Origin: Actinomycetes bacterium
GTDB lineage: Bacteria > Actinomycetota > Acidimicrobiia > Acidimicrobiales > CADCSY01
Direction: 5' to 3'
Assembly: GCA_025464025.1 (NCBI GenBank)
Contig: JAODBP010000054.1
Coordinates: 1 to 35,249 of the forward strand
Length of the DNA stretch: 35,249 nucleotides
Under the pieces are notes generated by a model, which ran no database searches, was not told where the DNA came from, and saw nothing but the letters and a program-made list of their open reading frames with translations. The translations under genes were made by a program, and so were the position numbers. Of this stretch, positions 7,707-16,040 are shown piece by piece. Every line of letters starts with the position of its first letter. Positions within the stretch are counted from its first letter, which is position 1.

Positions 7707-10562
7707 CTACGAGCAGCCGCTCGTCGTCCCACACGACGGGCAGGCGTGGCAGGAGCCGGCGCGGTTCATCTGGACGCCGCACTGGTAGCACATGGGTGCG
7801 TCGGCGTTGGCCGGGCGGACGGCGAAGGCCTGCTCGAGCCGGGGCGAGACCTCGGGGGCCTCGAACGGCTTCGGCGTGAGGTCGATCGACGTGGTTTGCG
7901 TCGGGATGTCGGCGGCCAGATCGAGGCCGTTGCTGGTCGCCGTGACCTGCTCCTCGATGCCGGGCAGCTGCGGGTCGAGCCGCTCCTTCACGCTGAGGAT
8001 GCCGAGCTCCATGCGCTGGTCGAGCGGCAGGTAGTCGACGGCGAGCCGGCGGAAGATGTAGTCGATCAGGCTCGAGGCGAACCGGATGTCGGGATCGTCG
8101 GTCATGCCGGCCGGCTCGAAGCGCATGTTGGTGAACTTCTCGACGTAGGTCTTCAGCGGCACGCCGTGCTGGAGGCCGAGCGACGCGCTGATCGAGAAGG
8201 CGTCCATGATCCCGGCCAGGGTGGAGCCCTGCTTCGAGACCTTCATGAACACCTCGCCGGGGCGACCGTCGTCGTACTCGCCGACGGTGACGTAGCCCTC
8301 GCAGTCGGCCACCCGGAAGGTGAAGGTGGAGCTGCGGCGCCGGCGGGGCAGGCGCTCCCGGGCGGCGGCGTGGACGATCTTCTCCACGATCTTCTCGACG
8401 TACTGGATCTCGGGCGCCCCACCGATGGTGTGGCGGGGGTCGAGCGTCATGTCGTCGAGCGTGCCCTGCTTCTCGCCCTTCTTGGCCATGGCCAGGGGCT
8501 GGGCGACCTTGCAGTTGTCGCGGTAGATGGCGACGGCCTTGATGCCGAGCTTCCACGCGTCGATGTGGAGCTGCTCGACGTCCTCGACCGAGACCTCCTC
8601 CGGCATGTTCACCGTCTTGGAGATGGCACCGGAGATGAACGGCTGCACCGCACCCATCATCTTCACGTGGCCGAGGTAGTGGATGGCGTTGTCGCCCATC
8701 GAGCAGGCGAACACGCTCACGTGGTCGGCCGCCAGGTGGGGCGCGCCGAGGATCGACTTGTTCTCGTCGATGTAGGCGACGATGTCGTCGACCTGGTCGG
8801 CCGAGTAGCCGAGGCGGCGCAGCGCACGCGGCACGGTCTGGTTGACGATCTGCATGGTGCCGCCGCCGACCAGCTTCTTCATCTTGCACAGCCCGAGGTC
8901 GGGCTCGATGCCGGTGGTGTCGCAGTCCATCAGCAGGCCGATGGTGCCGGTGGGCGCCAGCACGGACGCCTGCGAGTTGCGGACGCCGAACACCTCGCCC
9001 CACTCGACGGCGTTGTCCCAGCTCTGCTGGGCTGCGCCGAGCAGCGCCGGCGGGACGAGCTCCTCGTCGATCTTGGCCGCCTCGGCCCGGTGCATGCGGA
9101 GCACGTTGAGCATGTGCTCCTCGTTCTCGGCGTAGCCGGCGAACGGGCCCATGCGGGCGGCGGTCTTGGCCGAGGTGGCGTAGGCGTGCCCGGTGAGCAG
9201 CGAGGTGAGCGCACCGGCCCAGGCCCGCCCGCCCTCGGAGTCGTAGGCCAGGCCGAGCGCCATCAGGAGCGCGCCGAGGTTGGCGTAGCCGATGCCGAGC
9301 TGGCGGAAGCGCCGGGAGTTCTCGGCGATGGGCTCGGTCGGGTAGTCGGCGTTGCCGACGAGGATCTCCTGGGCCGTGAACACCGTCTCGGTGGCGTGCA
9401 TGTAGCCCTCGACGTCGTAGCTGTCGTCGTCGTTGAGGAACTTCAGCAGGTTGATCGAGGCCAGGTTGCACGCCGAGTTGTCGAGGTGCATGTACTCGGA
9501 GCACGGGTTCGAGCCGTTGATGCGACCGGTGTTGGCCGCCGTGTGCCACTTGTTGATCGTGGTGTCGAACTGCATGCCGGGATCGGCGCACTCCCAGGTG
9601 GCCTGGGAGATCTGGCGCATGAGGTCACGGGCCGGGATGGTGCGCACGACCTCGCCGGTGGTGACGGCCTTGAGGTCCCAGTCGGCCCCGTCGACGACGG
9701 CCTGCATGAACTCGTCGGTGACCCGGACCGAGTTGTTGGCGTTCTGGTACTGGATGGAGTAGCTGTCCTTGCCGTCGAGGTCCATGTCGAAGCCGGCGTC
9801 GCGCAGCACGCGGGCCTTCTTCTCCTCGATGGCCTTGCACCAGATGAAGTCCTCGATGTCGGGGTGGTCGACGTTGAGGATGACCATCTTGGCGGCGCGG
9901 CGGGTCTTGCCACCCGACTTGATGGTGCCGGCCGAGGCGTCGGCGCCCCGCATGAAGCTGACCGGACCGGACGCGGTGCCGCCGCCCTGGAGGTGCTCGT
10001 AGGACGAGCGGATCTTCGACAGGTTGATGCCGGCGCCGGAGCCGCCCTTGAAGATCGTCCCCTCTTCCCGGTACCAGTTGAGGATCGAGTCCATCTTGTC
10101 GTCGACGGCGAGGATGAAGCAGGCGCTGGCCTGCTGCGGGACGCCCCGGACGCCGATGTTGAACCACACCGGGCTGTTGAACGCAGCGCGCTGGGTGATG
10201 ATCAGGTACTTCAGCTCGTCGGAGAAGGCGGCGGCCTCCGTCTCGTCGGCGAAGTAGCCGTCCTTCACGCCCCAGGCGGTGACGGTGTCAACCACCCGAT
10301 CGGCGACCTGCTTCAGCGAGAACTCCCGCTCGGGCGTGCCGAGGGTGCCCCGGAAGTACTTCTGGGCGAGGATGTTGGTGGCGTTCAGCGACCAGCTCGC
10401 CGGGACCTCCACACCGAGCTGCTCGAAGGCGACGGAGCCGTCCTTCCAGTTGGTGATGCGTGCATCACGACGCTCCCAGACGACCTGGTCGTAGGGGTGC
10501 GTGCCGTCCGTCGTGAAGAACCGACGGAGACCGATCTCGGTGCGCTCCGGCGCAATCGCCAT
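7707..10562 (-). CDS. nrdJ: Coenzyme-B12-dependent class II ribonucleotide reductase
   Basis: This 951-residue enzyme reduces ribonucleotides to deoxyribonucleotides using an adenosylcobalamin-derived thiyl radical, without need of O2. NPCSE (about 352-356) holds the thiyl Cys and base Glu. The reductive cysteine pair is in SACFILAVDD (about 145) and SACNLASINL (about 365). The C-terminus is a Cys-rich tail (CYQCG, CHACPSCG) ending CGTTSGCS, with the redox CxxxxxC pair that regenerates the active site. Full length for the actinobacterial type. ATG 10562 is supported by the promoter and NrdR sites just upstream. No B12 riboswitch fits in the roughly 97-nt leader. It faces the vapBC terminator at its 3' end. 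Confidence 0.96.
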   Translation of the reverse strand: MAIAPERTEIGLRRFFTTDGTHPYDQVVWERRDARITNWKDGSVAFEQLGVEVPASWSLNATNILAQKYFRGTLGTPEREFSLKQVADRVVDTVTAWGVKDGYFADETEAAAFSDELKYLIITQRAAFNSPVWFNIGVRGVPQQASACFILAVDDKMDSILNWYREEGTIFKGGSGAGINLSKIRSSYEHLQGGGTASGPVSFMRGADASAGTIKSGGKTRRAAKMVILNVDHPDIEDFIWCKAIEEKKARVLRDAGFDMDLDGKDSYSIQYQNANNSVRVTDEFMQAVVDGADWDLKAVTTGEVVRTIPARDLMRQISQATWECADPGMQFDTTINKWHTAANTGRINGSNPCSEYMHLDNSACNLASINLLKFLNDDDSYDVEGYMHATETVFTAQEILVGNADYPTEPIAENSRRFRQLGIGYANLGALLMALGLAYDSEGGRAWAGALTSLLTGHAYATSAKTAARMGPFAGYAENEEHMLNVLRMHRAEAAKIDEELVPPALLGAAQQSWDNAVEWGEVFGVRNSQASVLAPTGTIGLLMDCDTTGIEPDLGLCKMKKLVGGGTMQIVNQTVPRALRRLGYSADQVDDIVAYIDENKSILGAPHLAADHVSVFACSMGDNAIHYLGHVKMMGAVQPFISGAISKTVNMPEEVSVEDVEQLHIDAWKLGIKAVAIYRDNCKVAQPLAMAKKGEKQGTLDDMTLDPRHTIGGAPEIQYVEKIVEKIVHAAARERLPRRRRSSTFTFRVADCEGYVTVGEYDDGRPGEVFMKVSKQGSTLAGIMDAFSISASLGLQHGVPLKTYVEKFTNMRFEPAGMTDDPDIRFASSLIDYIFRRLAVDYLPLDQRMELGILSVKERLDPQLPGIEEQVTATSNGLDLAADIPTQTTSIDLTPKPFEAPEVSPRLEQAFAVRPANADAPMCYQCGVQMNRAGSCHACPSCGTTSGCS

Positions 10563-10606
10563 GTCCCGTTACCCCTCTCCCGGGTGCTTTGCCCGGTTTG
10601 CTCCGA

Positions 10607-10622
10607 CCACAACATCTGGTGG
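10607..10622 (-). promoter_or_regulatory. NrdR-box-like palindrome, downstream site
   Basis: CCACAACATCTGGTGG matches the 16-bp NrdR-box pattern (ACxxxATxT...GT core) and is an imperfect palindrome with 6 of 8 pairs. It lies in the nrdJ leader, 42 bp from the second box. nrdR itself is at 17.9-18.4 kb. Confidence 0.6.
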
Positions 10623-10648
10623 CAACCAGGCCGGCATCGCCGGGAGGG

Positions 10649-10664
10649 CCACAAGATGTTTGGC
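10649..10664 (-). promoter_or_regulatory. NrdR-box-like site over the nrdJ transcription start
   Basis: Read on the minus strand this is GCCAAACATCTTGTGG, which shares the CATCTTGTGG half typical of actinobacterial NrdR boxes. It covers the predicted transcription start (about 10659) and abuts the -10. Centre-to-centre distance to the other box is 42 bp, four helical turns, so both lie on one DNA face. Confidence 0.55.
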
Positions 10665-10665
10665 A

Positions 10666-10695
10666 ATTACAGCAGTGTAGTTACGTGGATGTCAA
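10666..10695 (-). promoter_or_regulatory. nrdJ promoter (-35 and -10)
   Basis: On the minus strand, a perfect -35 TTGACA (10690-10695) is followed by an 18-bp spacer and -10 TGTAAT (10666-10671). This is the best sigma-70-type promoter in the window, about 100 bp before the nrdJ ATG. Confidence 0.7.
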
Positions 10696-10990
10696 TGGAC
10701 ACCGCGAAGCTGCTGGTGGCAGGCCGGGACGACGCCGTCAGGCACCGGTCACCCGTTCTCCGTCCGGTCGCACCCGGCCCGCACCGCATGCCGAGCAACG
10801 TACGAACAACGGGCTGTGGAGCGTAAGAGGGCTCTTCCTGTGACTTGTGGGTGACGACGTGGGGACAAGCCGGTGGCCATCCACAGGGCGTGACGTCCGT
10901 CACGCGCTGAGGGCGCCCGACCTGGGGGTTTCCCTGTGGAAGCTGTGGACGAACGGGGACAACCAGCCCATGTGAGCCGCGCCGACGACG
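10696..10990. other. Gene-free stretch upstream of nrdJ
   Basis: No gene is supportable here; together with the leader it forms a 428-bp gap (10563-10990). It contains a perfect 7-bp inverted repeat GCGTGAC/GTCACGC (10888-10905). It also has several TGTGGA/TCCACA hexamers (near 10814, 10880, 10936 and 10946), the last being TGTGGACGA, one base from a DnaA-box form. DnaA or other regulation of nrdJ is possible but unproven. Confidence 0.4.
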
Positions 10991-11437
10991 TCAGGTCAGG
11001 ACCAGGCAGGTGGTGGTGCCGGTGGCGTAGAGCGTGCCGTCGGGCCCGGTGATGCGCCCCTCGGCCGTGCCGACCCGGCTGCCGACCTGCACGGCCGTGC
11101 CGGTGGCCTCGATCCGGCCGATGCCGGGCGGGATCGGCTTCAGGAAGCGGACCGAGATCTCCAGCGTGGTCGGCATGGCGCCGGCCGGGAGCTTGGTGTG
11201 GACGGCGCAGGTCATGGCCGAGTCGAGCAGCGTCGCCAGGACGCCGCCGTGGGTCGTGCCCAGCGGGTTGCCGTGCTCGGGACCGGGGTCCATGGCGAAG
11301 ACGACCTGCCCTTCCTCGGCTCGAGCGCCCTCGATGCCCAGGGTCAGCATCACACCGGGGGGCGGCAGGCGACCGTCGAACATGGCCCGGATCAGCTCGA
11401 GCCCCGTGAGGGTGCCCGGCTCTGTCAGTTGCTCCAT
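10991..11437 (-). CDS. PaaI-family hotdog thioesterase
   Basis: This 148-residue acyl-CoA thioesterase of the 4HBT/PaaI hotdog superfamily hydrolyses aromatic or fatty acyl-CoA. The signature HGNPLGTTHGGVLATLLDSAM holds the HGG segment at the start of the hot-dog helix. SVRFLKPIPPG and the GRITGPDGTLYATGTTTCLV ending fit the central and last strands. It starts divergently from an HxlR regulator 58 bp away. One of two shared operators overlaps its start codon, so it is probably a target of that regulator. Confidence 0.9.
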   Translation of the reverse strand: MEQLTEPGTLTGLELIRAMFDGRLPPPGVMLTLGIEGARAEEGQVVFAMDPGPEHGNPLGTTHGGVLATLLDSAMTCAVHTKLPAGAMPTTLEISVRFLKPIPPGIGRIEATGTAVQVGSRVGTAEGRITGPDGTLYATGTTTCLVLT

Positions 11438-11442
11438 GCAAC
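11428..11442. promoter_or_regulatory. Operator 1, GTTGC-N5-GCAAC, over the thioesterase start
   Basis: GTTGC (11428-11432) and GCAAC (11438-11442) flank 5 bp that include the thioesterase start codon. The architecture is the same as the second site 32 bp away. Confidence 0.55.
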
Positions 11443-11456
11443 GGACTTTACCGACG

Positions 11457-11477
11457 TGCGTTGCAAAAGGCAACGCA
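11457..11477. promoter_or_regulatory. Operator 2, extended palindrome between thioesterase and HxlR genes
   Basis: TGCGTTGC (11457-11464) and GCAACGCA (11470-11477) are perfect 8-bp arms around AAAAG. The inner core GTTGC-N5-GCAAC (11460-11474) equals operator 1. The two centres are 32 bp apart, three helical turns. It is the likely binding site of the adjacent HxlR protein. Confidence 0.65.
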
Positions 11478-11495
11478 TTTGGCCACACTGTGACC

Positions 11496-11987
11496 ATGAA
11501 GCAGTGGGCAGACGTCGAGTGGGTGGACAACGACGCGTGCTCCGTGGCCCGGACGCTCGAGATCGTCGGCGACCGCTGGAGCATCCTCGTGCTGCGCGAG
11601 GCGTTCCTCGGCGTGCGGCGCTTCGAGGTCATGCAGCGCCACCTCGGCATCGCCCGCAACGTGCTCACCGACCGGCTCCACCGCCTGGTCGACGCCGGCA
11701 TCCTGGTGCGGGTGCAGTACTCGGAGCGCCCGCCCCGCTCGGAGTACCGGCTCACCCAGCCCGGCGTCGAGCTGTGGCCGACGATCGTGTCGCTGCTCCA
11801 GTGGGGCAACCGCAACCTGCCCGACAACGGCCGGGGCGGCGCACCGATCACGATCTCGCACAAGAGCTGCGGCGAGGAGACCACGTTCTCGCTGCACTGC
11901 GACCACTGCGGCGAGGCCGTCACCGCCCGCGACGTCGAGGGCCACCTCAACCTGCCGGCCGCGGCCGCCGACGGAGGCCAGTCCTAG
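11496..11987 (+). CDS. HxlR-family winged-helix transcriptional regulator
   Basis: This is a 163-residue regulator. The opening CSVARTLEIVGDRWSILVLREAFLGVRRFEVMQRHLGIARNVLTDRL is the textbook HxlR start: N-terminal Cys, helix-turn-helix, then the wing at ERPPRSEYRLT. HxlR proteins act as dimers and often sense oxidants or aldehydes through the N-terminal Cys. An unusual C-terminal extension carries SCGEET and HCDHCGE, a CxxC-type group that could bind zinc or act as a redox switch. It is divergent from the thioesterase, with two matching operators between them, so it most likely controls both genes. The stop is 1 bp from the stop of the convergent hydrolase gene. Confidence 0.92.
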   Translation: MKQWADVEWVDNDACSVARTLEIVGDRWSILVLREAFLGVRRFEVMQRHLGIARNVLTDRLHRLVDAGILVRVQYSERPPRSEYRLTQPGVELWPTIVSLLQWGNRNLPDNGRGGAPITISHKSCGEETTFSLHCDHCGEAVTARDVEGHLNLPAAAADGGQS

Positions 11988-11988
11988 C

Positions 11989-12855
11989 TCAGCCGAGGTG
12001 CTCGACGAACCAGTCGCGCGCTGCGCCGCTGGTGACGTCGAACTGCTCGACGTAGGCGGCGTAGTGGCCGCCGGGCACGAGGACGAGCCGCTTCGGCTCG
12101 AGGGCCCGCTCATGGGCGGCGAGGGCGTCCTCTGCCGGCGTCATCGTGTCGTCGGCGGCCACGATCATGAGCAGCGGCGTCGGGCTGATGCGCTCGATGA
12201 AGGCGGCCGGCTCGTACTCGTCGTAGAGCTCCCACGTCCGCACCGTCACCTCGTTGCGCCACGACGCCCGCTGCTCGGGCGGCCGGCTGTCGGCGAAGCG
12301 CACGCTGTCGCTCCCCTCGCCGAACGCCGGCACCATCGCCGGCGCCGCGCCGGCAGCGCGGGCCAGGCGGTCGTCGGCCCACGCCCGGCGGAGCGCGTCG
12401 AGCGACGCCGGCGGGTGGCGACGCCGGAGGTTGGCGTGGCCGCTGATCGTCATGCACTGGGCCACGACGCAGCGGACCCGCCGGTCGGCGGCCGCCACGG
12501 CCAGCACGTGCCCGCCCGAGTAGCTCGTGCCCCAGAGCCCGAGGCGCTCGGCATCGACGAGGTCGTGGCCGGCCAGGAACGTGAGGGCGTCGCGGTAGCC
12601 GCGCTGCTGGAGCACCGGGTCGAGCTCCTGGCGGGGCTCGCCGTCGCTGGACCCGCAGTTGGCGTGGTCGTAGAGCAGCGTGGCGATGCCGGCGGCGGCG
12701 AAGACCTCGTGGTACGGGTGGCCGAGGAAGCCCTCCTTCACCGCCGCGAAGCCGCCGGTCATGGCCACGCCCGGATGCGGTCCGGGGCCGGCCGGCCGCG
12801 TCAACCAGCCGCGGAGCGTCCGGCCCTCGGAGCGGAACTCGACGTCCTCGGTCAC
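11989..12855 (-). CDS. Alpha/beta hydrolase, last gene of the Phe/Tyr catabolic operon
   Basis: This 288-residue alpha/beta hydrolase of the dienelactone-hydrolase/acyl-peptidase-like group has the nucleophile elbow GTSYSGGH, a second-half Asp in MIVAADDTMTPAED and His in PGGHYAAY, which together give a Ser-Asp-His triad. GTG 12855 overlaps the stop of the HPPD gene (GTGA). Its place after homogentisate dioxygenase, phenylalanine hydroxylase and HPPD suggests a role in handling maleyl/fumarylacetoacetate or a related ester. No classical fumarylacetoacetase is present, but direct evidence for that substitution is lacking. Confidence 0.85.
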   Translation of the reverse strand: MTEDVEFRSEGRTLRGWLTRPAGPGPHPGVAMTGGFAAVKEGFLGHPYHEVFAAAGIATLLYDHANCGSSDGEPRQELDPVLQQRGYRDALTFLAGHDLVDAERLGLWGTSYSGGHVLAVAAADRRVRCVVAQCMTISGHANLRRRHPPASLDALRRAWADDRLARAAGAAPAMVPAFGEGSDSVRFADSRPPEQRASWRNEVTVRTWELYDEYEPAAFIERISPTPLLMIVAADDTMTPAEDALAAHERALEPKRLVLVPGGHYAAYVEQFDVTSGAARDWFVEHLG

Positions 12856-13964
12856 AGGTTGCCGCGCCGCTCCTGCTCGCGCTCGATGGCCTCGAACAGC
12901 GCCTTGAAGTTGCCCTCGCCGAAGCCCACCGCGCCCCGCCGCTCGATGATCTCGAAGAACAGGGCGGGCCGGTCGGTGACGGTCTCGGTGAAGATCTGGA
13001 GCAGGTGGCCGTGCTGGTCGCGGTCGACGAGGATGCCCAGGCGGCGCAGGTCGTCCCACGGCAGCTCGATGCCGGCCAGGCGCTCGACGGCCTCGTCGTA
13101 GTAGGCGTCGGGCACGGTCATGAACCGCACGCCCCGGGCGGCGAGGGCGTCGACCGAGGCCACGATGTCGTCGGTGCGCAGGGCCACGTGCTGGACGCCC
13201 GGCCCCTCGTAGGCGTCGAGGTACTCCTGGATCTGGCTCTTGCGCCGACCGGCGGCCGGCTCGTTGATGGGCATGACGACCTGCTTGCCGTCCCACATCA
13301 CCGTCGACTGGAGGGCCGAGAACTCGGTGCCGATCTGGTCCTCGGAGAAGTGCGTCATGGGCGAGAACCCGAGCACGTCGGCGTAGAACCGGACCCAGTC
13401 GTCGAGGTGGCCCTGCTCGACGTTGCCGACCACGTGGTCGATGGCGAGCAGCCCGGTGGCCGGACCGGCAGGTGTGGGCAGGGCGTCGGCCTCGGAGTAG
13501 CCGGGCTCGAGCCGCCGGCCGGCGTAGGCCGTGCGATCGACGAACGTGTGCACCGTCTCGCCGTACGACCCGATCTGGGCCAGCACCAGGGTGCCGGCGG
13601 CGTCGGTCTCCTCCCACGGCTCGCGCACCACGCGGGCACCCCGGGCCGTGGCGGTGGCGAACGCGGCCCGGGCGTCGTCGACCAACCAGGCCAGGTCGTG
13701 GACGCCGTCGCCGTGGTGGCGCACGTGCTCGGCGATCGGCGAGCTGGCCGCCACCGCGCCCGACACGACGAGGCGGATGTCGCCCTGCTCGAGCACGTAG
13801 CTGGCCTTGGCCCGCATGCCGGTCTCGGGCCCGCCGTAGGCGGTGCAGGTGAAGCCGAACGCGCCCATCAGGAAGCCGGCCATGGTGCGGGCGTTGCCGA
13901 CCCACAGCTCGAGGCAGTCCCACCCGAGCAGGCGGGCCGCGGGGGCATCGGTGGTCATGGCCAT
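12852..13964 (-). CDS. hpd: 4-hydroxyphenylpyruvate dioxygenase
   Basis: This 370-residue Fe(II) dioxygenase of the vicinal-oxygen-chelate fold converts 4-hydroxyphenylpyruvate to homogentisate. The three iron ligands sit in their usual contexts: His in IDHVVGN, His in VQHVALRTDDI and Glu in HLLQIFTETV. The C-terminal GFGEGNFKALFEAIEREQ is diagnostic. ATG 13964 is chosen because AGGAGG lies 10 nt upstream; a second ATG at 13958 overlaps the previous stop (ATGA) but is 16 nt from that site. It is the third gene of a tightly overlapping operon. Confidence 0.95.
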   Translation of the reverse strand: MAMTTDAPAARLLGWDCLELWVGNARTMAGFLMGAFGFTCTAYGGPETGMRAKASYVLEQGDIRLVVSGAVAASSPIAEHVRHHGDGVHDLAWLVDDARAAFATATARGARVVREPWEETDAAGTLVLAQIGSYGETVHTFVDRTAYAGRRLEPGYSEADALPTPAGPATGLLAIDHVVGNVEQGHLDDWVRFYADVLGFSPMTHFSEDQIGTEFSALQSTVMWDGKQVVMPINEPAAGRRKSQIQEYLDAYEGPGVQHVALRTDDIVASVDALAARGVRFMTVPDAYYDEAVERLAGIELPWDDLRRLGILVDRDQHGHLLQIFTETVTDRPALFFEIIERRGAVGFGEGNFKALFEAIEREQERRGNL

Positions 13965-14791
13965 CGTCGATCGGCCTCCTCGTCGAACGTCTCGAAGAAC
14001 TCGCCCAGGTCGTCGACCATGCGGGTGAACGACTCGGCCACGAACAGCACCGGCTGGTAGCGGGTGATGTCGTAGTCGAGCCGGCCCATGCGGCCGAGGT
14101 CCCACGGGCGCAGCTCGGCCTGGCCGAGCTCCTGGATCTCGCCGTAGCTCGAGAGCAGGCCGGCGCCGTACGCCTTCACGTCGCCGCCCTCGCGCACCAC
14201 GCCGAACTCCATCGTGAACCAGAAGACGCGGGAGAAGAGCTCGAGCGCCTCGTCGCTGGTGGCCCGTAGCGATGCCCGGCCGGCCGCCTCGTACAGGTCG
14301 GCGAAGGCGGCCGAGGCAAGCGTGTTGGCGTGCCCGATGATCTCGTGGACGATGTCGGGCTCGGGTGTGTAGAAGGGCACCGAGTGGTGGCGGATGTACT
14401 GGGTCGACAGGAAGGCCCGCTCGGCGAGGGCGCCGTAGAACGTGCGGGTCGGCACCAGCCCGGGCACCGGCCGGATGTGGAAGCCGGTGAGGGCGTGGAC
14501 CCGGGTGTCGACCTCGGCCAGCTGCGGCACCCGCTCGGTGGGCAGCACCAGGCGGGCGGCGCCGGCGAGGTACTCGGCGCAGGCGTGGCGTTGGTGCAGC
14601 GAGGCCAGCTCCTGCGACACCGTGCGCCAGACGTCGTCCTCCTCGGCCGTGTAGTGGACCTCGGGGATGGGCCGGCCCGGCCGCCACGTCTCGGCCGCGC
14701 CGGCGATCACGGACCGGCGCCGGCGGTACGCGGCGTCGGCGAAGCCGGGGTGGTCGGCCGGGAGCTCGTGCGTCGGGGCGTCGGTCTTCAC
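13955..14791 (-). CDS. phhA: Phenylalanine 4-monooxygenase
   Basis: This 278-residue pterin-dependent aromatic amino acid hydroxylase turns phenylalanine into tyrosine. The iron ligands are H149 and H154 in PEPDIVHEIIGH and E195 in FWFTMEFGVV. The pterin/substrate region GFHIRPVPGLVPTRTFY is intact. The protein consists of the catalytic domain only, without the regulatory ACT domain, as in other bacteria. GTG 14791 overlaps the stop of the homogentisate dioxygenase gene (GTGA). It requires a pterin cofactor; no recycling gene is in the window. A transaminase for tyrosine is also not adjacent. Confidence 0.94.
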   Translation of the reverse strand: MKTDAPTHELPADHPGFADAAYRRRRSVIAGAAETWRPGRPIPEVHYTAEEDDVWRTVSQELASLHQRHACAEYLAGAARLVLPTERVPQLAEVDTRVHALTGFHIRPVPGLVPTRTFYGALAERAFLSTQYIRHHSVPFYTPEPDIVHEIIGHANTLASAAFADLYEAAGRASLRATSDEALELFSRVFWFTMEFGVVREGGDVKAYGAGLLSSYGEIQELGQAELRPWDLGRMGRLDYDITRYQPVLFVAESFTRMVDDLGEFFETFDEEADRRWP

Positions 14792-15966
14792 CGGGCGCCG
14801 GTCCTGGTCTGCCAGCTCCGGTGGTAGTCGGCGTCCTCGCAGTGCGGCGCGGCGGCGCCGAGGCCGAGGGGGGCGAAGGTGTCGATCATCACGGCGTACT
14901 CGTCGTTCCACGTCTTGCCCAAGGCCGCCTCGACGCCCCCGGGCTGGGGGCCGTGGGTGAAGCCGGCCGGGTGGAACGTCATCGAGCCCGGGCCCACGCC
15001 GGCGTCGGCCCGGGCCGTGTAGTCGCCGGAGACGATGAACATGACCTCGTCGCAGTCGACGGCGGTGTGGCTGTAGGGCGCCGGCACCGCGGTCGGGTCG
15101 AAGTCGGCCGGGCGGGGGCAGAACGAGCACACGACGAAGCGGCCGGCGGTGAACGTCTCGTGCACCGGCGGCGGGGCGTGGAAGCGCTTCACGATCGGCT
15201 CGAAGTCGTGGATCGAGAAGGCGTAGGGGTAGACGCAGCCGTCCCACCCGACGACGTCGAACGGGTGGTGGGCGTAGGTGTGGCGGGTGACGCCGTCGTG
15301 GTGGCGGACGAGCACGTCGACCTCGCCGTCGTCGACCTCGAGCAGCTCGGTCGGGCCGCGGAAGTCGCGCTCGGAGTAGGGCGCGTGCTCGAGGAGCTGG
15401 CCGCGGGGCGAGAGGTAGCGGGCCGGCAGGCCGACGTGGCCGGTGGCCTCGATGATCAGCAGCCGGAGGGCCTCCCCCGTTGCTGGCACCCACCGGTGGA
15501 TGCAACCCATGGGCACGCGGACGTAGTCGCCCTGGCTCGCGTCGAGCCGGCCGTAGACCGACTCGAGGGTGGCGGCCCCGGCCTCGACGAACACGAGCTC
15601 GTCGCCCACCGCGTTGCGGAACAGCGGCCCCGGGCGGTCGGGCTGCACCCACGAGACCCGCACGTCGTCGTTGGCCACGACCGTGTGGCGCCCGGTGACG
15701 GTTTCGCCGCCGCTGCTGAGGAGGTGGGTGTCGAACTTGCGGGGCAGGAGCGGCAGGTTCGGCGCCGACGGTGCGGTGAGCGCCGGCACGTCGACCACCT
15801 CGGCCGACACGAGGACGTTGGGGAGGTGGCGGTGGTAGAGCAGCGAGGAGGCGGCGAAGAACCCGTCCTCGCCCACCAGCTCCTCGGTGCGGAGCTGCCC
15901 GTCGGCGCCGCGGAGCTGGGCGTGCCGCTTCCGAGGCACCTCGCCGACGCTGCGGTAGTAGGCCAC
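14788..15966 (-). CDS. hmgA: Homogentisate 1,2-dioxygenase
   Basis: This 392-residue cupin-type Fe(II) dioxygenase opens the homogentisate ring to maleylacetoacetate. The start AYYRSVGEVPRKRH is typical of the actinobacterial subgroup. HHPFDVVGWDGCVYPYAF and FHPAGFTHGPQPGGVE...TWNDEYAVMIDTF carry the family's substrate and metal regions. GTG 15966 has an AGGGGGTT ribosome site 4 nt upstream. It is the first gene of the operon hmgA-phhA-hpd-hydrolase, in which every junction overlaps. A large nested hairpin lies upstream at 16041-16089. Confidence 0.94.
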   Translation of the reverse strand: MAYYRSVGEVPRKRHAQLRGADGQLRTEELVGEDGFFAASSLLYHRHLPNVLVSAEVVDVPALTAPSAPNLPLLPRKFDTHLLSSGGETVTGRHTVVANDDVRVSWVQPDRPGPLFRNAVGDELVFVEAGAATLESVYGRLDASQGDYVRVPMGCIHRWVPATGEALRLLIIEATGHVGLPARYLSPRGQLLEHAPYSERDFRGPTELLEVDDGEVDVLVRHHDGVTRHTYAHHPFDVVGWDGCVYPYAFSIHDFEPIVKRFHAPPPVHETFTAGRFVVCSFCPRPADFDPTAVPAPYSHTAVDCDEVMFIVSGDYTARADAGVGPGSMTFHPAGFTHGPQPGGVEAALGKTWNDEYAVMIDTFAPLGLGAAAPHCEDADYHRSWQTRTGAR

Positions 15967-16040
15967 GGCCAACCCCCTGGCCGGCGCCACGCAAGGCCGC
16001 CGGCCCGGTGCCAACGATACGACCCGGCGGCGCCGACGGT

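Noticed and set aside
10563..10660. Cobalamin riboswitch before the B12-dependent reductase
   Set aside because: The leader from the predicted start is only about 97 nt and I could not find the B12-box or the expected multi-stem architecture.
7182..10826. 1214-codon plus-strand open frame opposite nrdJ
   Set aside because: Antisense shadow of nrdJ with biased composition and no recognisable domain.
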